Below are positions 12,721 to 26,200 of a DNA stretch of 64,000 nt, one piece after another. A model generated the notes under the pieces. The model ran no database searches, was not told the origin of the DNA, and saw only the letters and a program-made list of their open reading frames with translations. The stretch is from Coriaria nepalensis. Lineage: Eukaryota; Streptophyta; Magnoliopsida; Cucurbitales; Coriariaceae. The stretch spans positions 4,510,501 to 4,574,500 of the forward strand of contig CP114481.1 in the NCBI GenBank assembly GCA_027186245.1, given 5' to 3'. A program made the translations under genes and the position numbers. Every line of letters begins with the position of its first letter. Position 1 is the stretch's first letter.

Positions 12721-13875
12721 GAGATAGTCTTCCTCCGCTGAATCCTTTTGTAATCCAGAGAAAAAGGGGCAAAATTCGGTAAAACTCTAGCAAGCAAAAT
12801 TAATTGGCAATTTGCATCTGTAGCAGGCAAAACCCGAGCTGGTACGACCGTAACTTCTGAGTCCCGTCGTAACAATTGGTAGGTAACCAGAGAACAGTTT
12901 TGAATTGGAATCAATACGAGGCTAAATTTAGGTTTTAAAAAAAAAGAAAAATAAGAAAAGAAAGTTAAAAAGGCTAAGTCTTTTAAAATAGTTTTTGTAT
13001 TTTAAAAGATAAAAAATGATTTTAAAGAGAGGAAAATTTTATTTGATATTGATTTTTAGTATTATAATTTTTTAAAAGGATGAAGAATGGGTCGGAAAAA
13101 TTAAATTACAAATTATATTTAATGATTTTTTATATTTTAATATTTTAATTTTATATTTTAAAATTTTAATTTTATATTTATATTATTGAAAAATTGATTT
13201 TTTTTTATCAATATGAACTAAAATGATTTATTACTCAAAAATCGATTTCTTATTCTCTAATACTAATTTTTTATCAAACAAAAAATAAAATGTATTACCA
13301 AACAAAAACAAAAATTCATTTATTTTGTGTGAGGTTAAATATTCCATGCATTTTTATATAAAGAGTTCATAACCAATTTATTTTAAAAAGAATAAAAAGA
13401 TCCTATTAATATTTTTTGTTTCTTACTAATTGACAATGGATAAATGCATGCCACGTTAGTTTATATTTAAAAATAATAATAATTTAAAAAATTAATATCT
13501 AATAATTTAAAATTACAATCTTATCTCAATAATTAATTTGTTAGATATATACCCTTAAATTTATAATTAAAAATAATTAAAAAAAGAAAAGAATTGAATA
13601 AAAAATAGAATACTTGGAAGGACTAAAATAATTTTTAAGTATTCAAATTCTATAAAAATGTTATTCTTTCTTCCTTCTTCTTCCCTCTTCTTCATCAATA
13701 ATTTCGATCTTTTTTTTCATCAAGCCGATATCGATGTCTTCTTCTTCATCTTATAAACAATGCCTCTATTTTTTTTTTCTTTTTTTTCCTTTTTCATCGA
13801 TCTTTTCTTTTCTTCTTCTTTACAACTAAATTATTCTTTCTCTATATAGTAGCTATTGGACTGGCACGACCATCA
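12721..13875. other. Promoter side of methyltransferase, then AT-rich DNA
   Basis: The first ~200 bases to the right of the start codon are presumably 5' UTR and promoter of the minus-strand methyltransferase. From 12940 to 13870 the sequence is very AT-rich, with polypyrimidine runs (13670-13830) and no gene. It may be the 5' leader of the transposon that follows. Confidence 0.35.
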
Positions 13876-15790
13876 ATGGATAACGAAGAAAGCTCGGGAG
13901 AAGATAAAATTTGCATGGTATGAATTTCAAATCAAAGGTAGGATTTTGATTTTGATTTTGATGAAATTGTGTAGAGATTGAAATCTTGATTAAAAAATTT
14001 AGGGTTTGAAGTCTGTAAAATTTGAAATTTTGATTTTTGTTAGTGAAATATGTTATTTTGATTTTTGTTTGTGAAATTTGTGATTTTGAAATTTCCTTGA
14101 TCTTAATCCAACTTTACTTAATCATGGACTGATATCACTGTTTGAGCATGTGATTTTGGAAAAAATTTCAAGATTTCGAACTCATATCATAGTTCATCTC
14201 AATCCAAAATCCTGAAATTTGATTAGAAATCTATAATTTCATATTGAGATCATAGTTAATCTCAATTTGAAATCATGTTAAACATATTGTGTAACTTTGT
14301 CAAAAATATTGTGTAATTCAATGTATTTTTAGGGAGATGCATCACCTAAACTTACTAAAGTATTGAAGTCCGAGGATCATTTTCCTTGCGCAATCACTGA
14401 TCGTTCGAGATTGCACGAGGTGATTTTGGATATTAAGCAGAACTTAATTCGAGAGAAATGACATTGTTTAGGAAATCATACTTTGGACACTTCCTGAAGG
14501 TTGATGAGAGAAGTTTATTCTTCGCTTAGTTAGTCAAAGCTCTGATCTTCTGTTAAGCTCAGTCCGTAAAGAAGTATAAGGCATGATACATCATAAATAG
14601 TCATCCTATCTTTTACTCGGTGAAAGAGTTGGCTCTAGTTACTAGACTAAGATGTTACAAGCCATCGGCCTTAACATGTAAACTAATGAAAAATACAAAA
14701 GTTGTGAACTACTTTTTCAAAGGGAATGAAAAAATTACATGTGGAGAGCTTATTGATTTTTTCAACAATTCAAGTTGTAGAACTAAAAGGGGTGAAGAAG
14801 ATCACGCATGCAGCAAATGTTGAAGAACTATAGTTCAAGTTAGCGTTGGTCTATTTCTTGGCGGTTGCCTGCTTAGATATTATGAGGAATGACTTGCCAG
14901 CTTAGTATCTATACATGGTCTCAGACTTTAAGTTCTTCAATAGCTATCTTTGGTTAAAATATTATATAAAAGAACCATCAAATACATTAAGAGGGACGAC
15001 CTCCCAAGTAAGGCCAAAAGAACTATCAGTAGAAAATATGCAGCTAATGAGAAGTGAGACATACAAGGCCGCATTAAATGCTGCAAAGCAATGGGCCAAA
15101 AATAAATATAAGCCAATCTTCAAATTGTTAACCAATATCGAAACTGATAAGAAATATTTCCAAGCATTAAAAATACGAGGAAGGTGGCTAGAAAGTAGAG
15201 TAAGTATTATTCAATTTTACTTGAAAATTTGGCTATTATATTCTAATAAATTTACTTGTCCCTTATTTTAATGACATAGTTGGTAGTATATTAATGAAGA
15301 TTTGTTACTACTTTGGAGGCGACTAAAAAAGTACCCTCAAATATTCCCTCAGATTGCAAAAAAAAAATAAAAAAATCGATAGCAATAATGGATGACCTCT
15401 TCAGTTCTAGTTTGGTTGGAGTGATAAATGAGTATATCCGAATAGGGGATGAATTGCTCGCTAGATATGCATGGAAGCTAAATCTTATGGCTTTTTCATA
15501 TGTTTAGAATCGTCTTATTATGCCCTAACACTGTTTACGTTTTTTGTTTTAGTTATGTACGGGGAATGGCAGATTGACCTACAAGCGTCGCTTGGGACAC
15601 TATGCATATTGTGTACATTCCGCTCAATATTGATAATCTGCAATGGATGGTCTTAGTCGTGAACTTTGACTCTTGGATTGACTGTCTATTGCATGGATTC
15701 GAGGATAGATCTCCTGGAGATGAATGGACTCATTACTACGAGATTATGTTTGGTGGTTTGTGAAAACTTACCCAAAATAATGTTTCTTTA
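13876..15790 (+). pseudogene. DUF1985 plus Ulp1-protease (KAONASHI-type MULE) remnant
   Basis: A first exon-like piece starts at ATG 13876 (MDNEESSGEDKICM) and ends at a GTATGA donor. From 14620 the frame reads KELALVTRLRCYKPS, then a KVVNYFFKGNEKITCGELI block, the pattern of plant DUF1985. After a frameshift near 14820-14920, MVSDFKFFNSYLWLKYY continues it. Around 15080 AALNAAKQWAKNKYKP follows. At about 15590-15690 another frame reads MHIVYIPLNIDNLQWMVLVVNFDSWI, the pattern of the C48 (Ulp1/SENP) peptidase, where the catalytic His-Trp has become Gln-Trp. This DUF1985-Ulp1 pairing is typical of plant Mutator-like elements that carry a SUMO-protease-like gene. Several stops and frameshifts show it is inactive. 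Confidence 0.6.
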
Positions 15791-15811
15791 CTAGAATTTG
15801 CTGAGGTTATA

Positions 15812-17950
15812 CCTAGAGGTGTCAAAATGGGTTAACCCCATGGCATATGAATTTGGCTTGGCCCGTAGCGCAGATCATACATATGGGTCGAGCCCGGTCA
15901 TGATTTGAGGCCTGGCTTAGCCCAACCCTCTTAGGCCTGCTGCATATGCATGAGAGGACTGGGCCTCAATCTAAATTCTTTTTTTTTTTTCATTTTTTAG
16001 AGGGTTGGGCGGTAGTGCATGAGAGGGTTAGGCTTTATATTTTTGTCCTCTTCTATTTTGTTCCCCTCCCATAATAATTTTTAAATCTGCCCCCTCCCCC
16101 ATTTTCCTTATAAATACCCTCTTCACTCTACTTCGTTCTCACAAACTTCCTCACTCACTCTCTCTTTATTCTCTAATCTTATAATTCCTTATACTATAAA
16201 TTATAATTATCTTCCATAATATATTCCCTAAGTTATCTCATATTTCTAGAATCCTTATCTTTAATCTCAATCCTTAATCAACTATTTTCCACAAATTAAA
16301 CCAAGGTATTTTATTTTTTAATGTTAACAATATTATTGTTTATTATTGTACTTAATGTTAATACATTACTTTTTTACTTAAAATTTTATTTATTTATATT
16401 TTTCATGATTAATCATTTACTTTTAAATTCTTCATATAGAAAATGAATCGTCGTCAATTTGACTTCAACTCTTTAAATAAGTATGAACAAAATCTTTATG
16501 CCGAAATGAGTTCAAATTTACTGTTGATATCATCAGGTCCAACACTATTAAATATACCACCACCAACATCTGATTGATGAAATAAAGACATGTATGTTGA
16601 TACCGTCGCAAATATAACGCACGCAAATCAACCTACAAAAAGACGTAATAAACAAACATTCAAGGTTTGGGATACGTTGGAAATAGTTCCACATAAAAAT
16701 AAAAATTGTGAGGATGTTGAATGTGCACTGTGCAAGTATTGCAAGGAGATTTTGACCATAGCTACAATAGGTGGAAGAACAATGCGTGGCTAAAGCTTGT
16801 GCAGGTATGGTTAAACTCAACTGAATTTTAACACTGATAGTATAATTGGTACATGGACTTATGGTCCAATAATTGCTAGAGAATCGATAGTTAGATTTAT
16901 TGCTACTACTGATTGTCCTATTAATTTTAGTAAAAGTGTTTATTATGAGGAGCACATTAGAAGAGCATATAAACCACAATATAAGAGCACAAATAGAAAT
17001 ACTACTAGATCTAATGTACTTGCATATTTCAGAAAAAAAATATGATGAATTAAAAATAGAATGTGGTGATTTAAATCTTACTTTTTGCTTGACTTCTAAT
17101 ATTTGGAATGCACATTCTAGACAAGATTATAAGGTGTTGATATTCATTTCTCAGATTTGGAATGAATCTTAAATAAAAAATTAATAGGATTTAGAGTTAT
17201 AGATGAATCACATAATACGAAAATATATGTGACTTAATAATGAATGTTGTGGGTGAGCTTGAGATCAAAAATCGTATAATATCCATAACTTTGGATAATG
17301 CTACGATAAACACAAAGTTCTTCTCTTTATTTGAATCACAATTTAGCCAATATAATGGTGAAGTTTTCCTACATCAATGTTATGTATGTCACATCACAAA
17401 CCTCATTGTAAAATCAGGTATGAAAGAATAACAAACAAAATGTTTTGTTGATAAAATTCGATTGGTATTATCTTGGATTATTAGTTTGAATTCTAGGTTG
17501 GCTATGCTTAAAAGATAATGTAGGGCATTTAATGTGAATCCTCAGATGTTTGGAATTGATATGCTAGTAAGGTGGATTCTATACATTTGATATTGAAAAT
17601 TTCCCTTACATATAAAAGAATAATTATTGGTTTTTTTAATTCTTGTAATCCTCCTGTTATATTGAGTAGTTATGATTAGGATATAACTGAAAATTTTGCA
17701 TATTTCTTAGAAATATTTTATGATTCTATAGTTAAACTTTTAGGTGTTTATTATCCTATATCTCCTCTTGTTTTGTATTCACTTGTTGAAATGACTAACT
17801 TGTTTCAGATCTATGAGAATGATGACGTGGTTAAGCCTGTTGTTGAGGAAATGATTTCAAAATTTAAAAATATTTGATGGAATTCTACTTTTGTATCATT
17901 TTGATTTTATATTAGATCATAGGATTAAGTTAATAGGTCTAACAAATACT
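15812..17950 (+). pseudogene. hAT transposase (BED zinc finger) remnant
   Basis: The left end GAGGTGTCAAAATGGG with GGCCTGG/GGGCTTGG-rich sequence is typical of plant hAT termini. The ATG at 16443 opens MNRRQFDFNSLNKYEQ. A BED-type finger follows at 16650-16780 (W near its start, then C-x2-C in ALCKYCKE). The catalytic region is visible: LTSNIWNAHSRQDY at 17085-17130 (family usually has Asp where Asn stands), IISITLDNATINT at 17275-17310, and an HQCYVCHITNLIVKSGMK block at about 17370-17425. Later frames give KIRLVLSWIISLNSRLAMLK, and a block at 17690-17870 that matches the region before the dimerisation domain. Frameshifts and stops are frequent. The C-terminal hAT dimerisation domain is missing because LTR sequence begins at about 17957. 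Confidence 0.68.
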
Positions 17951-17956
17951 CTTACT

Positions 17957-18335
17957 GTTGGAAATCGGTGGTTCACAACCACCCAGCGAAAGCGAATAAT
18001 TGGTCCCAGTGTATAACAAAAATTTTTTAAAAATGTTTTTGCAATCCTTTATATACATATAAATTTAATCTACATCTATATGAAGAGGTCATACATTTGC
18101 CTTACATGAATCGATCGTCGAGACACACACCACAATCTTCTAAGTCGATCTCAACATAATAGGACGTGTGTGGGTACGTAGAGATGACAAGGTTTTCTTT
18201 CTATTTTTCTCTCAGAAAAATCTGTATCGGACAAAACCTCTTAAAAAAAATTCTTAATTTAATTAGGATGAGATGTATTTATAGAACTCCAATTGGAGTT
18301 TTAATTAATTTAAACTCTTTAAATTAATTGAATTA
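17957..18335 (-). mobile_element. LTR-like fragment truncating the hAT relic
   Basis: The block begins TGTTGGAAATCGG and shows an arrangement like the family A LTR in minus orientation: a TCTCAGAAAAA/CGGACAA stretch followed by GATGTATTTATAG, comparable to 1440-1530. It ends abruptly where the reverse-transcriptase frame of the next element starts. The assignment rests on weak similarity only. Confidence 0.35.
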
Positions 18336-19768
18336 ATAATTCTGATTGGGTGCAAATGGGTCTATAAGAAAAATGTCGAGGCTTATGGAAAACTCGGACC
18401 TATAAAGCTCGGTCGGTAGCCAAAGGCTACGAGTAAAGAGAAGGGATCGATTATAAAAATAAAAAAATAAAAACTTTCTTGCTAATTGCCATGACCAAGT
18501 CCATTCGGATTCTGTTAGTTACTGCAACTTATCATGACTGTGAGATATGGCAGATGGATGTGAAAAATGCCTTCATAAATGGAGATTTAGAAGAGGAGGT
18601 GTATATGATATAGTGTGAAGGTGTTATAGACCCAACTTGTGAAAACAAGTTGTATAAGCTACATAGATCAATATATGTATTTCAAGCATTTCGGATTTAG
18701 AACATTCATTTTGACAAAATGGTCAAATCGTTTAATTTGTCAAAAATGAGGATGATCCTTGTGTATATAAGAAAGTCGGTGGGAGTCAAGTGCCGCATTG
18801 TCTTATATGTAGATGACATGCTACTCATTGGGAATAATGTGAGTGTTTTTCAATTTGTTAAGATTTGGTTATCGAAAACATTCTCCATAAAATATTTGGA
18901 TGAAGCATCTTTTATTCTTAGTATAAAGATCTAGAGATAGATCCAACAAATTGTTAAGCTTGGCGCAATTTATGTACGTAAGTGAAATACTAAAGAAATT
19001 TCATATAGAGGATTCCGAGAGAGGACTATTGCCAATATGTCATGGAACCTCACTCCCCAAGAAGATACTTTAAATACATAATCATGAGTAGAGTTCCCTA
19101 TGTCTCAGCCAAGCGATCTATCATGTATGTCGTGCTATGTACGAAACCGGATATTGCCTATTCTCTAGGTGTTACAAGCAGGTTTCAAGGAAATCTAGAA
19201 GAATATAATTGGAAGGTTGTTAAGAGCATTCTTAAGTACTTGAAAAGGACTAAGGACATGTTCTTAGTTTATAGAGGGAACGATTTGAAAATTGAGTGTT
19301 TCACAGACTCTAGTTTTCAATCAGATCCAGATGATAGCAAATTGAATTCGGGATTCGTATTCGTGTCGAATGGTGTAGTAAGTTGGAAGGCTTCTAAACA
19401 AGTTACTACTGCAGATTCCACCACTGAAGCTGAATACATAGCTGCTTCCAGCTTCGAGGAAAAAGTTCATAAATGAACTTGGTGTGGTTTCTAGCATCAT
19501 TGACCCTATAGTAATGTACTGTGACAACAATAGTGTGACTACACAAGCAAAATAGTCAACATCTCATCAAAAATCCAAACATATGTTGCAACGGTATCAC
19601 TTAATCCGAGAGATAGTAGGATGTCAGGAGATGAGCCTACAAAGAGTGGACACAAATGACAACATAGTGGATCCACTCACTAAGACACTTTCCCAACAAA
19701 TGTTAGACTGTCATTCTATAAAAATGGGATTGCAATTAAGATACGATTGGCTTTAGTGCAAATGGGAG
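18336..19768 (+). pseudogene. Copia Pol remnant: reverse transcriptase and RNase H
   Basis: Translated across frames, 18340-18420 gives GCKWVYKKNVEAYGK-like sequence, the start of Copia reverse transcriptase. 18545-18610 gives WQMDVKNAFINGDLEEEVYM, and near 18800 LYVDDMLLIGNN carries the YVDD catalytic box. The open frame 19042-19476 is RNase H-like: PDIAYSLGV, then ECFTDSSFQSDPDDSK with the first catalytic Asp, and TTEAEYIAAS with the Glu. A polypurine tract (AAATGGGAGA) precedes the LTR at 19769. Gag, protease and integrase are missing and stops interrupt the frames. Confidence 0.75.
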
Positions 19769-21250
19769 ATTGAAAGTATATACATGTCAAGATACTCGGA
19801 TCTATCCATTTGGGGCTATACTATTTGGAGATTCAATCTTATTTGTAACAAGTTATTAACGACTTTAATACTTTTGTATTAATCCAATGAGAAATTTTAT
19901 CTATCATTACTTTTTTATATGAATAATAAATTGCATGATTATATGTCTGAATGAATGCATATATATGTTTGCATGATAGAGATCATGCTCGATAAGACTC
20001 AAGTAGCTATAAGCTTAAGATCCAAACTGTTCATAGTCATAGGATTGTTATAAGGGATATTAATAATCTGGAAAGACTATTGCATGATCTATCTTTTTAC
20101 TGTAGGAATGATATTCTCATAATCATCGGAATTAGCGAATACTGGGATAGGTATGCAGGTGATTTAATAGATGATTAGATCACTGAACGTGATTACTTGA
20201 TAAGTCTTAATGGTAATGATAATAACTATTAATGAGACTTATTCTGTAACTATAATACTTGTGATTCTCATTCCTAAGTTCACCACAGTGTTAGCATATA
20301 AGATCACGCTTTGATATAGCTCCATATAGGTCTTAGCCAAAGGCCTACTAAAAAGGTGAACTGTTGAGCATGGTCTCAAGTATGTGTAGTTTGGAAGGTA
20401 GTAATATGGAACCCATAACCTCATTATCATAAAGGAAAATCTTATGAGTGATGTACCTTATACAATAATGAATCTTTACAAAGTAGTATGGTTGGAAAAT
20501 GAGTTTTCTATATAAATCCATTATCTTGTTTGCATAAGGAATCACATGATTCATATGATATGTCTTTTAGAGTTTAATAATTAAATCATGTTCAAGGAAA
20601 GATCGGGATACTGGCATGATAGAAGGATTAATCTGGTACGATAATAGTCAATACAATTTCTTTTTCTACTTATTGGATCTTCTTGAAGGTTTCTTATACT
20701 TCTCATTATGCGGAGATACACATTGCTAGAAGCCATTGTGTGTCTCATGATTTAAATTAATATGATCATAGATGATTATCATATCGAGTGTTTGCTTTGA
20801 AAAGAGTGTTTTCAAAGTTAAATGGTCCATTCGTACAAAATGGATAAAACTCACAATGTTATGGGGCCCACCTGCCATGTCAATGCAGAACTTATTGGGT
20901 CACATACATTATGAATTATTGGATCATTGGTTCAATCTTGCTAGGTACAGTTAAATATTATCATGGAATAAAGTTTTGTTTATTTAGTTTCTGAAAATTG
21001 GAAAGTTAAACGGTAAACAAAGTACGAGCAATAGCGTTTGGGCTTAAAAGCCTAATTAAGCCTAGGGTCCATTTCACTTGTCTATTTAAATAGAACAAGA
21101 TGAAACCATAGAGCAACCCTAGCCATTTGTGCCGCCCATCCTAAAAGAAGAGAGAGAATCTTCTCTATTTTTTTCTCTCTTTTCAAGAACACATTCTCTC
21201 CTCTTATAATATTGAACAAACATGATATGATAGTTCAATCTAGAAAGAAC
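19769..21250 (+). mobile_element. Family A Copia LTR, copy 2 (3' LTR of the Pol remnant)
   Basis: It begins TGAAAGTATATACATG right after the polypurine tract and shares order and motifs with the solo LTR at 30000-31863 (GATAGAGATCATGCTCGATAAGACTCAAG-type block, then TCATAGTCATAGGATT near 20035). The right boundary is uncertain. It is diverged from the other copies. Confidence 0.55.
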
Positions 21251-21429
21251 CCTTGAGTTATGGGCCATGTGGATACCCTACGGTGAATGGCAGCCTTTCG
21301 TCAATCCAAACACGCGAATAATTCTTGATTTTCTTTGTTTGGTTTCCAAGCAACATTCAAGAACACTCACAAACATTCAACAATGACATATCAAACATCA
21401 AAATAAAGCAAAAAGTTTTATGCTTACAA

Positions 21430-22655
21430 GTACAATCTAAGCTCTAATACTAATGTTCTTTCTATAAGTAATCTATAAGCCGAAGCAGTAATTTAAATTT
21501 TTTTAGATCTAATTTGAAAACATGGATTAAACTTATAGACATATACTAAGATCAATCATACAAATATATATCAAATATATATTTAATGAAAAGTATAAAA
21601 AAGTTCTTGGAAACTAAAAAAATCAAGATCTAAGAAATTATCGATCTTAATATAGAACTGAGCGAATCTTCTTACTCCTTCATCATGGCTGAATTCAGTG
21701 GGAAGAATCTGGTACCCAAGTGTTCACCATCTAATCATAATTCACACAGTTCAACTCGCTCAATTGATTTTCTATTCTAAAATTTATCAAATAATTCAAA
21801 TAGCTCATATGGAAAGAGAAGAAAAAATTTCTTTTTTCTCACTATAGGAATTTCATCTAAGAGACAAGAAGAAACTGCATTTGGACAGCCTTATTAGAGT
21901 GCTTATATAGTGTCCTCTTAGGTTTTAGGTTACCAACAATTAACCCACAACTTTGACCCATCAATTGTAAACTTAGTGAAAAAGGTTTCCTTAATCTAAT
22001 TAAGTGAATAATTATACCAACAATTAACCCACAACTTTGACCCATCAATTGTAAACTTAGTGAAAAAGGTTTCCTTAATCTAATTAAGTGAATAATTAAT
22101 AATTATCCATCATCTATGGTTGACCATCTGTTGGGCTTGTAACCCAAATTATTTAATCAATACTTTTATTAATTAAGCATATAAATCTTATTAAGAAATT
22201 AGCCTATTTAACCTTTTAAATATAAAATTGCTAATTATAGACTTTCGGGATACTTTATAATTAAATAGAATTTCCAATATCTATTATTAATTTCTAATTA
22301 AATTAATATTATATATAATTATGATAGCAAGGCTATACGACATTAGATTACAATTTTACAATTTTATCCCTAAAATCAAGACAGTATATTTTTCTTATTC
22401 TCATAGAAAACTTAATTAGGTTACTTTAGAATTTTAATGTGTATGACCAATTAGGTTCTACATCATGTCAGCAAGAATGTGTATGACCGATTAGGTTCTA
22501 TATCATATCGGCAGGAGAATCTCTTAATACTTTATAATTTTATCAAATTTATAATTAAATTAGTTAAACTTCAAACATCTTTTAAACTAAATAGTCAATT
22601 CAATCATTTCATGATTAATTAACTTAAACCTCAAATACAAGATTGTATGTAACGA
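21430..22655 (-). mobile_element. Family A Copia LTR, copy 3, truncated
   Basis: Minus orientation. At the left, GCTCTAATACTAATG (21440-21455) is a decayed initiator-tRNA primer-binding site next to the LTR 3' end. The body matches copies 1 and 4, including GTATGACCGATTAGGTTCTA near 22480. The LTR 5' end is missing to the right of about 22655. Two internal tandem duplications are present (84 bp at 21931-22098, and about 41 bp near 22440-22520). Confidence 0.6.
21931..22098. repeat. 84-bp perfect tandem duplication
   Basis: Unit 21931-22014 is repeated at 22015-22098 with no visible mismatch. It lies inside LTR copy 3. An identical pair implies a recent slippage or unequal exchange event, or an assembly duplication. 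Confidence 0.85.
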
Positions 22656-23239
22656 CCTGCGCTGCACCGATCATTACTTTACATAACCTTTCCTCATAAA
22701 ATCATAATTAAATTTTAAAAAAAAATTAATTACTTTACTAAGAACTTAGTTTCAATAGAAAGTTTTTAAAACTTTCTTCATTAAAATGATTTCTTAATCA
22801 GTAACAAAATCTATTACACAGAAAAATTGAATTTATTATAATACTACTAAACATGTATATATCTACTCCGAGGTTTCCAAATACATATAAGAAATTTCTC
22901 AAAATATTGGTTGGATTTTTACGTTGTTTCCACTTTTTATTTATTTTGTTCCTTGATTGTAGTTTAACAATTTTGACTCACTTCTTCCATAATAATGTGT
23001 TTGCTTCCATAAGAACGGGCAGATCGATAGTAATAATGGTATAGAATTATATTTATATACTTGTTGGATAACAACGCTTAATGCAAGTAAATCCCATGGC
23101 TATATGGTCTCCTTGACTCCTCAAAATGGGACAGATACTATATAATATACTTTCTGATGCGCTGCTACATTCGTAGCAGCTATCTATATAATATAAATAC
23201 CTTCTTTCATGTAATTTTATGATCTGAGGAGGATGCTTA

Positions 23240-26200
23240 TTAGTTGTAACTAGCTCGGCTCATGGCAATAGCTGTTTTGGAGCCAGAGCTGCGACCCAGA
23301 TGCTTACAGATGAAATCACCAGCCAACATGAGTTTTGCAAGGTCAACATTGGTTTGGACACCAAGCCCATTAAGCATGTACACAACATCCTCAGTAGCAA
23401 CATTGCCAGAAGCTCCCTTGGCATATGGACAACCTCCCAAACCCGCAACGGAGGAATCTACTGTGCTAATCCCCATCTGCTCCAAAAACACCCACAAACA
23501 TGTTACTTTCAAAACTCTTTATCATATATAAAGTAGGGGTCAAATGGTAATTTCCAATAACAGGGGGAGTTGGGAGTAAATTATATGACTACAAGGGCAA
23601 TAGTTTACGAGTGGTTTGCATTTTATGCTATAAATCATGGTGTTTTATGATATACAACTTTCACTAATTTACTGCATCCAATCTAAAACTAAGATGAAAA
23701 ATCTAACTTGACAAGGTTACGGGTAAAAAGCAGAATCTTTACTTGAAGGGATAATAGGATGTTTGGAAGCGCTTGCCCATAAGTGTCATGGAAGTGGACA
23801 GCAAGCTTCTCGACCGGAACAACTGCCATTACAGCTTCAAGCATGGGTACAACACTACCTGTGCAAAACCAGATGGACACAATAATACCACAATAAATAG
23901 AGTCCTAGTTTTTTTTTTTTTTTTTAATAAAAGGGAAATTGGAATCAGGAAATTCAATTGAATTTACGACTGGATCGCCCAAAACTCACTTTCAAAATGA
24001 TATCTCAAACCACTTTTGGGTAAAAGAGTAAATGCATAGGTTTATCAAATTGAGATAGTTATAGCTTCTGTTATTTACCAGGTGTGCCAATCCCGATTGT
24101 GTCCCCAAGGGATATTTCAAAGCAACCCATCTCATAGAGCTCTTTTGCGACATATGCTACTCTTGATGGAGGAACAATTCCTTCTGTAGGACAACCAACC
24201 ACACATGAAACGTACCTACCAAGTTTCATTGTGCCAGTTAATTAACAGCTGAACTAGCTAAAGATAATATGACATGAGAAAATATCTAAACTATACAAAG
24301 AATATTGACATGTATGAAATTTCTTGGGGAGGAATTTATCACTAGCAAGTTGATAGAAAAGTTACAACAGAAGTTCAAAAGGTTGTGGTCATAGAACTGA
24401 TTACAATGGAATTTCATTTGGAAGTATGGGTAAGTTGTCAATTTACCAATTATATGGATTGGATAATGAAACTTTATTTCTTTTCCTTTTATAATAAAAA
24501 GAGTTTCCAAGCACCAGAAAGTGATGGCAATTAAGATAAGTGCAAGTAAAGTTTTATGATCTTTCTAGATTATGAACTATACACCCAATAGTATAGAGAC
24601 GAAGCACATCTAATCTGAGTTTAATCAAGAACTGTGCACCTCCACCATACATACCAGAAGCAAAAAAGGAGGTTAAAAGAGATGAGAATGAGAACATACC
24701 CTCGAACAGGAATTGAGAGCTCTTTAGCAGCACGAGTAACAGCACTATAACGAACAAGACTCTCTTCAATGCTGCAATTGATATTTGACTTGGAAAATGA
24801 CTCAGAAGCTGAGGCAAACACTGCTACTTCCTTAGCTCCAGCTGCAATAGCAGCTTCAAAGCCCTAGAAGAATTCCAAACAATGAAGAGAATTTCCCAAC
24901 AGATCAATATACGAACGACTCCTCAAACTAGTACAATTTTCCTAAAGATTGCTCACTTTTAAATTAGGTGTCAAGACGGGAAATCGAACACCTTCCAGGC
25001 TACAAACTGCTTCCATCACTTCTCTTGCATCTGCTAGCTAATAGAAGAAATGAAACATAACAATTACAACAGATGAGGCGGATTTTTGTAGTAGAGCTAC
25101 TACCTCTTCAAAATAAAAAATAAAAAAAATAAAAGAGCTACTCCCTCTTTCACGCAATAAATAATAGAAAAAGTTGAGAGGGCTGGAAGATGATCTTATT
25201 CCATTTTAACTGAAGAGCCTCAACAGAATTAGACCTTGAATAAGGAACCAAGAAAGACTTATGCTAACCACAACTTGCCTTCTGACAAAAGGCCCAATAT
25301 GTGATATGACTAAGAGAAAGCTGGAATAAACATTATAAGATAGCTACCTGAGGAACCCATTTTGGTGATACAAAACTGGTGGCCTCAACAACCGGCAACC
25401 CTGATGACACTAGTCTGCAAATCAGTTCGATCTTGACAGATGTGGGTACAATATTTTTCTCATTTTGTAGTCCATCCCTTGGACCGACTTCTACTATCTT
25501 CACAAATTTTGTTAGACCTTTCAAAAACTGCAAGATCAGTGATTAGATCAGAAAAGACCTTTCAAAAACTGAAGAGCCTCAAAACAAAGAGAAAAGTAAA
25601 ACACTATATACACACCAAAACATCATGTAATGCAGTTTTGTGACATAAAACCACAATATTTTGTGATGCAATTTGAAAAAATGTACAGTAGAAGACAAGA
25701 GTTATTAAGAAATATAGACTACTACTTGAGCTGGAGATTTACCTTATTTGTTATCTGTTGTATATCTTTGTCAGTATGCATGGTCTTGTACTGATGATCC
25801 GGAAAATACTGTGAATCACAGAGGCTTTGACATGCCAAGTGATTCCTGCCTAAACTGGAAGTTCTTCGGGCAAAGGAGTTAGTCTGAGACAAGTCTCCTG
25901 ACTGCCTTCTCCAAGGAAATGTCTCTGGAGAATACTCATCATTATATTCACTGAAATCACACCGATTTAAAGTTATCGATCAAAACATCAAACCAAGAAA
26001 ACATATAATGGAAGTTTCAAACAGATACGCATATAACATAAAGCCATGAAGAAATCAGGATATTAAGTGCTGAACTTGAAAAAATGGGCAAAAGAGTAGG
26101 GCAGAATCACATTAATCCTTATATATTCAGAGCCAACTAGATGTCTAGTCCTTTCACTTTCCTCTTCTTTAAAATGAAATGATGGTATATCACTTTAGCA

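Noticed and set aside
16548..16979. 143-codon minus-strand frame
   Set aside because: It is the antisense of the hAT transposase, which is readable on the plus strand with conserved motifs.
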